A DNA stretch of 64,000 nt. Origin: Calvatia gigantea. Its lineage: Eukaryota > Basidiomycota > Agaricomycetes > Agaricales > Lycoperdaceae. The notes beneath the pieces are model-generated. The model had not been told where the DNA came from. It made no database searches and saw only the letters and a list, made by a program, of their open reading frames with translations. The position numbers and the translations under genes were made by a program. The stretch is taken from the NCBI GenBank assembly GCA_025093985.1, contig JACAAK010000007.1, positions 2,542,001 to 2,606,000 of the forward strand. The letters run 5' to 3'. Shown piece by piece: positions 24,447 to 34,556 of the stretch (within the stretch, counting starts at the first letter, position 1; every line of letters begins with the position of its first letter).

Positions 24447-26835
24447 TGACATTGGATGTGCCTACTCGCCCTTGGGAAACCATTGGTGTCGACTTTGTAG
24501 GGCCATCCCCAGAGTCAGAGAACCTGAATGGCAAGTTTGACATACTGGTGGTCGTGATTAATCATTTGACGTCTATGGTACATCTTGTGTCCACGAAACA
24601 GACTTACCGTGTTGAGCATATCGCAGAAGTCATTTTGATAGGGTGTACAAAACGGAATGCCTTCACATATAGTCAGCGGCCGAGACACCTTATTCATGAG
24701 CACATTATGGCGTACCTTGAATGAGTTAGCTGGGATTGAACTTCGCATGTTGTCCTCATTCCACCCGCAATCTGACGGGGCAACTGAACGAGCTAATCGG
24801 ACCATTACTCAAATACTATAGTACGGCATGTGTAGCGCCACACCAACGTGATTGGGTATCAAATCTACCAGCTATCGAATTTGCTATCCGTTCATGTTAA
24901 ATTATGGTCGTATGCCACGGTCAATGATGTGCGAAACGGGTGCCGAATACCCAGGAATTCGCCCCTTGCGCAGAGGATGAAAGACGCTGTGATGCCAACC
25001 CATGATGCGATAATTAATGCCAGGGTGAAGCAGACTCACCTAGCTAACCGCAAACATCGAGAGGCTCCATTCACAAAGGGCGACCTCATGTATCCCTCAA
25101 CCAAAAATCTTAGTATTCCGAAAGGATGGGCCCGTGAATTAGCACAGAAGTTCCTCGGGCGTTATGCAATCCTTGAAGAATATAGGAATGACATTTTTTT
25201 TGCTAGACGGAGTTGAAGCGACGAGGTACCCACCCAGCACTCCATGCTGACCTCCTTCGTATTCACGTCCCAAGTGACGACAGGAGATTCCCAGGTCGAC
25301 AACTATAACAGGTGGTTGGCCTTGGAAAAGTTGAGGAGTGGTCAATTGAGAAAATTGGCTCTCACCGCGCGAAGGGAGAAGATGCTCTTTTTGGGCTTGT
25401 CTATAAGACTGGTGACTGGGTCTGGTTACCATATCATGAGGTGGCGAACCTTGAAGCAATGACACAGTACCTTGAAGTTTGAACTGCAGAAAGCACGCTC
25501 CACTTCGGAACTCCCAAAACGGACAACAGCCAGAGGCAACTTACCGGTCATGGGTATGAATTTCAGCCTTGCAGGGTACGACGGGAATGCAAGGACCGAG
25601 TCTTGCCTTTGAGCATAAAAGCCAGGACGGTCCGACGAAGGGTCTGCGGTTTTTGCCCCACAAACTCTACTCGTCGCTCCTCTCATACCTGCTCCTTTGA
25701 TCAGTTTACTATGTCTTCTGACAACTCCAACTTCACTGAGGCGGATGTTAGTACATTCTGTCAAGTTACTGCTGCCATTAGACGTGGAGAGTACAACCAC
25801 GAACGGCACGTTGTCCCCAAGGGGTACCTGGAGTATTGTATCGCTTATCAGTATGACCATCATCTCCGCCTATTCCCCAAGGTTCCGCAACTCGGGAGAT
25901 CACGGATGCCTCTGAGCGAAGCCACAAAGTCCTCGACCCGACCCGGTTCAGGGCTTTGAAAGGGAATCCTAAGGGTGCTGGTGCTTAGCCTTATCAACGA
26001 CACTTCGCGACCTTTGGGCCTCACAACGATAGAGGTTATCCTGGCGTGTAGAATGCAATGCCTTATGGTCAACCTGGAGGTTCGACCTTTGATCCCTTAT
26101 CGGCTGCGCTGTCCTTGTTGATCAACATAGCGCATAACATGGCCGACAGGTGCCGTGTCAAGACACTGGATGCTATTGGCCCACGGCCTCTCTTTTACAA
26201 AAGGCACCCCCCCTCACGGTCTCAAGTTCATGTGACCTATGGGTATGGGGACTTATGGGAGAGGTAAGAAGCTAGCTAATGGGTACGCTGGGAAGGAGGA
26301 CCCTAAGGGCGCCCCAGGCAGACCGATGAAACGCGCCCCGCACCCAGACGCTGAACTCAAGAAGAAATTCAATGTGTCCCTTGGAAGCAGAGACACAAGG
26401 CCACCACTGACAGGACAGCAAGCAACGACACTGCCGGTGCGTATGCTACCGCCGCCGCCGCCCGGCCGGCTGCCGGTGACAACACTACTCAGCAAGTCGT
26501 TGCTGCAACCCCTATTCGATTAGTTACCGCCGTTGCCCCTTCCTTGGACGGAAACTCATCCTCCAGTGAAGCAGGCTCTCCTGGGCCCTCCCCAGGATCC
26601 AACGTGTCCTCCAGGTCGTACATTAACCTGGGCGGATCCGCCCTCAAATAGCCGATCTGATTGAAGGACCTTACCCCGTCCCAACTGATGGGTTCGGGGA
26701 CAGTGCCTAGGTCATTTGCTTCTGACGATCCTCGGCCATAATTTTTCTCGTTAAATTTCTGTTTTCCTTCATTTTCTTTTCGCGTGTATTCGTTGTGGAG
26801 TAGGCTTTGTTCAAAAGCCTAGGAGGGCGTATGTA
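24447..26835 (+). mobile_element. Gypsy element 3' fragment G1 (integrase end and downstream ORF)
   Basis: Starts with an integrase core: PWETIGVDFVGPSPES, then VVVINHLTSMVHLVSTKQTY, and in other frames a HPQSDGATERANRTITQ block near 24760-24820. The C-terminal part has DAIINARVKQTHLANRKHRE, GDLMYPSTKNLSIPKG and a RYAILEEYRND block (25000-25200). A second reading begins at 25711 with MSSDNSNFTEADVSTF and has a GYAGKEDPKGAPGRPMK block near 26280-26330. Several frameshifts and stops show it is dead. About 25000 onward is duplicated at 40855-42660 (G2). A possible LTR start (TGTAGCGAG) lies at 26832; the LTR itself was not delimited. Confidence 0.75.
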
Positions 26836-28005
26836 GCGAGCAGCATGACGCGTAGGTATGTTGAGGAATTCCTATGGAAAATCTTAAGAGTCATGACCTA
26901 TGGTCCGTATCACACCTCAGTACACATCTCACATGTCAGATAGGGCGCGTCCGTGGATACACAGTAATAGACAACTTGATATGATTTTGAGGGTGGGATT
27001 ATGACGAGGGATGTGGAAAGGGAAGAGGACAGCCGAGGGGATGACCGAGGGTAGATGCCGGGCTGCTTCGCGTGGATGAACATTGTCTTCACTACGGTTC
27101 GACAGCGAATGGGTAACGAAAAGGTGCCAACTCACGTTGACAATCGTTGTGGGAAATTTGCATGCGCCAAAAGGACCTTGCGACTCCCGCCGTGTGTTCT
27201 GTGAAACAACGGAGCACCCAGCAAAGTTGAAGTCAACCTGCAAACGGCTAGATAAAATAGTATTGACTGCTATAAAATATATATTAGGTATTAATACTAA
27301 AGTAAAAATAACACGTCTGTTGGTGTTGAGAAGGGGAGAGTTCCGATGCACGCGGCAGCAGAAGTTTGCTTAGTCTCTGTCCAAACTATGTGAACCAAAG
27401 CACGAAGGTTCCATTCAGTAAAGCGACAGTGCAAGGAGTGGGTAGCGTGGGATCTATAATATGTCGTCGAATCTCATGTCGAGGATCCATTGGGCCATCC
27501 AGGTCAGCATATGTTAATCAGCGGTCTGAGGGTAGGCAGCATCATGGGACGAGTACTTGGCGGCGAGGGCTTGCTGATGAGCTGGGCAGGGCACAGAAAT
27601 AAGTGCAAGTGTCGTGCATACTGACCATGAAGCAAGACCGTGGAAATGGCTCCGTGACGCAGTGAATGAGTGGGATTAAGCTGTGCAGTGGTGTGCGCGG
27701 ATGTGACCCTGATGCCTACGATAGTCATGGCAGATTTTGGAGGGCATAGGAGCTTGATTCTGACCAGCCATCCGGGTGGTGGTATACGCACTCGCCACCC
27801 AGAGTGAACTTGAAGCTGCAAACCACACCTCACGGCCTCAATGTTCAACGCACCATTCGCCTTATACCCCCGAACACCTGCAGCTGCGGCGCCAGGGTCG
27901 TGGTATGCGGGAGGGTCGGTATGCGGGATGGGCGTTTCACGAAGCTTCTGAAACTGCATTCAGCCCTCTTCTCCGCCACCAGCTCTCTTCACACTCCTCT
28001 CGGCA
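26836..28005. other. Upstream region of NLR N4
   Basis: Shared with 42661-43561 upstream of N6, so it is part of the duplicated block and probably holds the NLR promoter. An AT-rich pocket at 27240-27310 is present only in this copy. I see no coding exon that I can support. Confidence 0.45.
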
Positions 28006-31000
28006 ATGGAAATTTACCGACGCTTCTTCAAAGGGTTTTTTGGAGATTTATCCTGTGGGTGGCTTGGTATTCCAACATCGTCCCTCGATCCAGGTGTGTG
28101 TTACAATGCCTTGAGAAGTGTTGTATGTCAATCCCCTGCATTTATTTGATCAAGCCCGCCGACCTTCATCCGAACCCGCTGTCGTCCCATTCGGGGTCCC
28201 TATCAGCACCAGTGAGTACTTTGCCATAAAATGTCAATGGAACTTAACACCGATTCCTTACTTCAGAATCCCAACCGTCGGTCTCGGTTGGAGCCATTGC
28301 TGTGACGACGTCTTTGAGTAAAGAAGTACCAGCAAAATCAACTGAGAGGACTCCTGAGACTGACCACAATTCAACTGCTGGTTGCTACCCAGGTGTGTAT
28401 CCTGATGGTTCGAACGCTCGTCGCTGAGTTTGTGTGATCACTTGCTAACTTCGAAAATCCTTTCAATGCAGTCTCCCAATCCTCACCTAATACCGCCAGC
28501 GTTCGGCCATCAGCCTCTTTCAATTCTTGTTTGTGTCTCTCGCTCGAAATCAATGGAACTCTAAGCTGACTATTTGCTTCGGAATCTTGCCTATTTGTCC
28601 CCACCGGCACCTCTATAGCCACAGTTTCTCAAAACAAACAGTGGATGGCATTAGCCCACGACACGCCCAAGATCAACGCTAAGCCCCCTATGATCCTTGG
28701 TCCAGGTGCGCGTGGCAACAAACTGATAAAAGTATTCTGATCGGCCTTCAGCAGTCCTCTTGCCTAATCCACACACTAGTGGATTCTTTCCCAATGGAAG
28801 TGGTTTTTATTTCCACAAACCCCTAATGCAAGAAATTTATGAACATCATGGCCAGAGTGGTGAGCAAATTGTTGTACACTCGACTCTTCATGGTGTAGAA
28901 GCTGAGGCCTTGATTACTGGTAGTGTTGGATAAAATGAGGGCGCACACTATCCCCGGTGCAGAATTCGACTCCTCAAGTCGCGACGATCCTCCCCGATGC
29001 CATCCGGACACCCGAACAAATTTTCTCGAGCAGCTCCAGATGTGCATCCACGATAACACTCTGGGAACGAGGATTATCTGGCTCGTTGGACCAGCTGGCG
29101 TTGGCAAGTCCGCAATCATGCAGAGTCTGGCCGAGATTGTCTGTCCTCTTCCCACCCTCAGATGTGCAACGTTGTTTTTCTCCCGACCCAACCACCGAGA
29201 TGACCCCAAAAAAGTCTTCACAACTCTGGCTTATGGCCTCGCTGTGGCTGATGAAGAGTATCGTCGCTATATGGGGGAAAGACTCTCGGTTGATCCTGGT
29301 TTCCTAGACAAGTTCCTTGAGGAGCAATTCAAACGCCTCTTCGTTATTCCATTCACCAGTGGGGGCGTCAATTTTGGCTCTCGACGTTGGGTAGTATTTT
29401 TGGATACTTTCGATGAAATCAACAGCGAAAGAGGACAATGCAGGATACTGGATTTGATCCGCGAATCCCTCCTCCCTCCTGCCCAGACTACACCCTTCAT
29501 CTGGATCATCGCCAGCCGACCTGAGGCTCACCTACAAACATCCTTCCGTCAGGTCGAGCAACAAATCAGGTATTTCTTGAAGCTTGAAATACCGGTCGAC
29601 TCCGAGGAGGCCTTGCGAAGTGTAGAGCTCTACCTTCGCACAGAGTTTGCAAAAATTCGAGAGCATTACTCAGATGTTGTGCCATCACTGTGGCCATCCG
29701 AGAACGACTTTCTGCACCTCACAAAAGCCTCTTCTGGTCTGTTCGTTTTTGCCTCTACCCTAGTCGATTACGTCGGCAAAGAAAACCCAGTGCTTCGTCT
29801 CAAACACATTCTTTCTTTGATTGGCCAAAACGCAACATGTCAGAGCCCATCAGGCGGGATGAAGAGGAACCCATTCCTCGCCCTTGACTTGTTGTATACA
29901 ACGATCATGTCGGATATACCGACCGATTCCCTTTCTACGGCAAAAACCATTCTTGGCTTCTATCTTTTTGGTGATGCTGTGGCGGGGGTCCCCCCAAGCC
30001 TCCTCTTGTTATGCATTATCTTGGGAGTTGAACAGCATGCCGCTTATGCCGCACTGCGCAAACTACACTCGGTCCTTACCTTTCCGCCGCCAGATCAGGC
30101 CTCCTCAAAACGCGTCGAGTTCCTCCATGCTTCATTTTCCGATTTTCTCAAGGACCGGTTTCGCTCCCAGTCCTACTACATTGACTTGAATCAGGAGCTC
30201 TTGAATATATGGCGGTGTTGCGGCAATATCATCAAGTTAGCTCCCGCAAAGGGTAAGTTTCCAAATTCAACGCTGTCAAGGACACTGAAATGTATTATGT
30301 TGAATAGAACTTACAGATAATATCATGCTGTCCTGGGAACCACTCTCCGCCATCCAGAGGGGGCACCTTCGTGATGCGATGCAAGTAAACGCCAAACTAT
30401 TCTGGTTTATTATCCTGATTCGTTTTTGCCATGATTCTTCATGCCGACATGCGGAAAAGCGATACCGTCTCCCTCCCAATGCCACTGAAATCATTGAGGT
30501 CTTTGAGCGGCTTGGTTCCACGCTGTTTGAGAGGGGAGGAATGAAGATGGATGGGGATGATATGGCATCCCTCTGTGACTGGCTCTCTACTCACGTATGT
30601 CAGATATTCCAGCCATACCTAATCCACCTACTCAGGACATTCTTAGGCACCAATTTCGTTTCGTCAAAGAGTGATATCCAGGGAGTATGATCTGACGCAG
30701 CTTAGTGAACATGACCTGGACAATATGTTCGCGGGTCTTTGTATAAGAAAGTGGGCTGTCTACCATATCCACGATGGCAAACTATGGTGGCCAAAAATGT
30801 TTGACTTGGATGTAAGCTGATATCTTATGGGTCAAATAGCTTTGTTGAATCTATTTCCTTCTACTAGAAACTCAATGTTAACCGGTGGAATGAAGCGAAA
30901 GGACTTGCTCTGGAGCAGAATTATGTATCCTGGAAAACAGTTCCACTCAATTGGAGTGTCCTGGCGAACCTGCTAGTCCTGCGGAGGAGGTCGAGAACTA

Positions 31001-31137
31001 AGCCAAAATATCCTGTCATGGTCAAAATCGTACAGATAAAGCCAATGGAATATTATGCTATCATCGGACCCCTTAAAGTAGCTGTTCGTGCTCATGAAAA
31101 TCTTGAATATCTCGTGTTTCCTTATGTTGAGCAGTAG
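28006..31137 (+). CDS. NLR N4: NACHT NTPase with multi-exon N-terminus, intact
   Basis: I can read ten exons in one frame: 28006-28093, 28155-28211, 28267-28392, 28472-28528, 28625-28705, 28755-28859, 28924-30252, 30308-30594, 30647-30811 and 30868-31137. They total 2565 bases (854 residues), all with GT-AG introns. Exon 1 gives MEIYRRFFKGFFGD, a short amphipathic cationic stretch. Exons 2-6 are all phase 1 at both ends. Exon 7 holds NACHT: CHPDTR, Walker A GPAGVGKS, Walker B WVVFLDTFDEIN and WIIASRPEAHLQ. A helical arm follows (SGLFVFASTLVDYV, ALRKLHSVLTFP, FLHASFSDFLKDR). The last three exons form a conserved C-terminus without ankyrin, WD40 or TPR repeats. Fungal NACHT proteins are proposed immune or self-recognition switches; that role is inferred here. 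Confidence 0.8.
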
Positions 31138-32203
31138 ATTTAGAATGCAGTACATGTGTGCAATAGCAGTGCATTGTTATGTGAGGCAACGTTGCGTAGC
31201 TTCATGAGATGGGATGCCCAGCAGAGTTGAAGTTGGTATGATTGACTATGTACCCGCCCGCAAATGAACATCTAGGATTGCGTGTAATTCAGCATAATGA
31301 CTGGATCCACTTCCTGAAACCACAGATAGACATGTTCGCACCATAATGCACGTAGCTGTTTCCAGGGGAGAACAGGCGCCTCCAATACAGTAGTTACATT
31401 TAATGGAAGACTGGAGTGGGCACCCCCTCCTTCTCGTCCCCAAGTCCTTGATGCTGCACTTTGTCGGGTGTCAACTGTATTAATTCATTCGGCATCAAAA
31501 ATCTTTGCCTTGCTTGTCTGGGCCACTCCGGTTAGTCTACGTTTTTAATTTGTGGCGCTGCTTAAATACAAAGTATTGTAGCAATGGTGTGTGACTACTT
31601 TTGGGCGAAAGCCCACGAGGGGTTCCCTGCCAGGTAGGGACAGCGCAACAGGGGAGACTTGGCTGCAATGCTCAGGTTATTCCGACACATCGAGTCAGGG
31701 ATCAGTATCCATAATAGGAGGGTCGAGTGGAGAGAGGGGGCTGTAGGGTGGTGGTTTCCAAATTAGAGTTATGAGGCCTTGTGCTCTCGACTGGGTTTTG
31801 ACAGAGAGGGGAGTCCCCCAGGGTGTGTGGAGGTGGCCACAATGCAAGATGTCCCACTTGCTCACTGCTAGTGATATGTTGTGACTCAGTGTAGTGGAAT
31901 AGCACTGGGAGCCTGGCAGTACCAGGCGTCATCGATGACGAAGCAGAGCAGGGCTGGGTGAGCAGGGGCGGGCCTCAAGGAAAGAACCAGGTGTGCGGAG
32001 GGGGGGGGCGAGAAGTGCCGCACCGAGAGGTAGCAGATTGGGGGGAGCGGGGCGTAGCAGGGAGGAACGAAGCATAGCAGATGGGGAGGATGTGAGGTCA
32101 CCACAAGTGGTTAACCGTTCGTTGATCATGAAACGGGGGAGCAGAGGGGCAATGAGGCTTGGATATAATACATGTTTCTCAACTCAACACTGGATGCGAG
32201 GAT
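31138..32203. repeat. NLR 3' tail repeat, copy T4
   Basis: Follows N4 directly and matches T5, T6 and, inverted, T1. It is rich in CpG (roughly 40 sites by eye), unlike its CpG-free counterpart T6. It runs into the end of the M18 aminopeptidase relic at 32204, the same junction as T6-M2. Confidence 0.7.
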
Positions 32204-34012
32204 TTAGTCCACCGTCAGGTTCTCGTCCAGCTCCGAAAACCCTTCGAAGAGTGATTTAAAGAGATTAATTGCAGCCTGAACGTCATGGGTTCCGGGGGGC
32301 AGTCTCGCCAATTCAGTGCATAGACAGCATGAGCACCCCAACGTCAGCAGTTCTAATACCAATTTGCGACAATAAAGATCCAACGGCCGAGCCGCAGGGC
32401 CTAGCAATATGGGATATTAGATTGTCCAGAAGGCAGAAGAGATTGAAGCTTACATGTCGTTCCTGACTTCGAATTCCTGGACCTTGCCGTCGTACCGTTC
32501 GATCATGTTCACGATGAACGCTGAAATGGCATCGGTCACATAGCGCCGTCCAATGTTGTTCTTGGTGGCAATACCACCGTCAATGAGCGGATGGTGCTTT
32601 TCCTCGTGTTTCGGAATGTAATTGGGGTGGAGTGCGCATGTCATGTCACGCGGAAGTAAGAAGAATTTGGCAACTGATTAGGCATGGGTCTGGGGAGTAG
32701 GGGAGAGACGTTGAGGAGTATGGGTACGAGACTACTCGTTGCTCCAGAGGTTGATACACTGCCAGTTTCATTGGTTAGGAGGGCAATGGCGTTCACATTT
32801 CCTTTGGCTTGAGGGAAGAGATCGGTCGTTGTGTGCTTTGCCAGCGTCTCCACAGCATAGAAACTTATTTACAGCATTAGTATGACGATGAACCACTGAT
32901 AGGGAAATGCCGTAGGAGGAGAAGGCGTTGTATACCAAGGACTAAGGTGAATTCGTTATTAATCCTGCCAAGTACAGACAATTGGGTATAGTAGAAAGAC
33001 CTAGAGAAAAGTCGTTAGAGATATTCCAGCTCACAGCGACTACGGCCTCGCGACATACAATTCAAAGTCGTGGATCTCCTCAGTAGTAACGGACAGCTTT
33101 TGAGAGAGGAGTGACAGTAAGGCGGGATGACGGTTATTTTGAATAACAGAAGCTTGTTGGGCAGGCCTTGATCTAGAAGCTTCTTCGGTATCGCTGTCCC
33201 CATCTCCCCAACACATGGCGTTCAACTCTGATTCGATCATCCCCAGGACAGGAATGAATTCTGTTTCTTGGTCAAATTTGAATTTGTCATTGACATCACG
33301 GTCCACTAGAAAAATACATGAACATCCGGGCACATGGCTGTACACACACAAAAATCAACGCCCATGGTGAATAGCCAAAGTCGGAATATACAGGATAGAG
33401 CGATCGATCTTCACAAGTTTGGACCTGAAGGTATCGCCCGACTCAGCGATGACCACACGACCAGTAGCTGAAAGGTCGCGATTCAGCCAGAAGCACCAGA
33501 TACCGCCTCCGTAGGTTTCCACTCCGACCTGTGGTAAGTTGACTTTGCGCGCTTGGAGATCGGTCGGATCTGCGGATGAAATTGTCATCAATGTTGTATG
33601 GGAATCCAACTTTGAGAAAGCTGAATCCTCAAGTTCGGACTATCAACGTGTGTTGCGATGATGCTGAAACCATTCCTGTGTGCCATTTCTTTGGAGGCGT
33701 GGATGCTACAAGAGCGACTTGATTTCTAGAATATGGGTTTGCGCGTTAGCGAACATCAGCGACCGTTGCAGGGAAGTACCTGGTAAGGTAGTATTTCCCC
33801 TCTGGTGTGGTGTGGTCCCGGTCTTCGGTCCGATTGATCTAGACCAAGCTAGACTGTATCGACAAGAAGAGTGATTGCAAAAGAACCTTTTGGAAATCAG
33901 CTCTTTCAAGCGAGAGTGTGGCGTTGTGAACGGTGTGGAACAGCATTGGCAACGCGTTCACGAACTTAAGAAGGCGGATGGCGGCTTCTGGGACGCCAGG
34001 ATATGACAGCAT
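32204..34012 (-). pseudogene. M18 aspartyl aminopeptidase pseudogene M1
   Basis: Minus-strand relic of a DNPEP/Ape4-type metallopeptidase, which removes N-terminal Asp/Glu. It opens with MLSYPGVPEAAIRLLKFVNA and FHTVHNATLSLE. Then come GKYYLTRNQVALV across an intron near 33724-33782, IIATHVDSPNLRI (the HxD metal/catalytic pair is present), VNLPQVGVETYGGGIW, VNDKFKFDQETEFIPVLGMI and HPALLSLLSQKL with EEIHDFEL. GNVNAIALLTNETGSVSTS follows, where the family has DNEEVGS, so a metal/catalytic glutamate is lost. HPNYIPKHEEKHHP and the final FKSLFEGFSELDENLTVD end at 32204-32206. A frameshift near 33640-33650 and an in-frame TGA after the LSMH block near 32320 add to the damage. The gene is not NLR-related; it was carried along with the duplicated block. 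Confidence 0.8.
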
Positions 34013-34016
34013 GGTC

Positions 34017-34031
34017 GGGGGGGGGGGGGGG
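34017..34031. repeat. 15-base poly-G tract
   Basis: An uninterrupted run of G just upstream of the M18 start codon (which lies on the other strand, so C there). Such tracts are slippage-prone and hard to assemble, so the local sequence deserves caution. Confidence 0.9.
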
Positions 34032-34556
34032 TCCTCGTCGGGAGGCAAGATGTCCGTGCCGGCCAGAGTCCCCATAGTACTTTTGAAAGGATTTCTTGAG
34101 GAAGGCCAGACCCATGATTCATTGAGTTGTTGAGAACAGAAGATGGCTCAGAAAACTGAAATGAGCCAGGAGGCAGGGGCAGCCGACGCACGCGTCGATG
34201 AAGCGAGAGGAAAGGAGCTGGTCCGACGTGACTGTGACTGCACTTTTGCCACAGTGCCACTACCAAATCATCCGTTCAACACACAACCAGGGGATGGAAC
34301 AGAGCGCCTTCAACACGGAAACGGTCCAGCAATTGCCGAGTTGGGGAAAGGTGCAGCAGCAACAGCAAGCACAACGAGCAGCCCAAAAGCTGCCACGTCC
34401 ACTAGCTGGGAGTAGTTGCAGCAGAGGGTGGAACTGTTCTTGGAGAGGACCTGGCACCAAACCAGGCGCTTCAGAGCTGTGCGTTTGATGTGCGCCTCGA
34501 AAGGCTTGATCTCTTTGGTTCTGTTCTCCAACCCCCAAAACGCTCTCCCGCCGTAA
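34032..34556. repeat. Retroelement-derived repeat upstream of N5
   Basis: 34090-34250 is the inverse of 8780-8940. 34290-34550 matches 12500-12760 upstream of N1. It contains the EQSAFNTETVQQL reading followed by a Gln-rich stretch. The repeat abuts the first exon of N5, so N1 and N5 share a transposon-derived upstream region that N4 and N6 lack. Confidence 0.6.

Noticed and set aside
24447..26835. G1 as a complete, active gypsy element
   Set aside because: Only the integrase end and a downstream ORF are present, with several frame changes and no paired LTRs or reverse transcriptase.
27504..27959. 151-codon minus-strand reading upstream of N4
   Set aside because: The duplicated region upstream of N6 does not keep it open, and it has no family resemblance.
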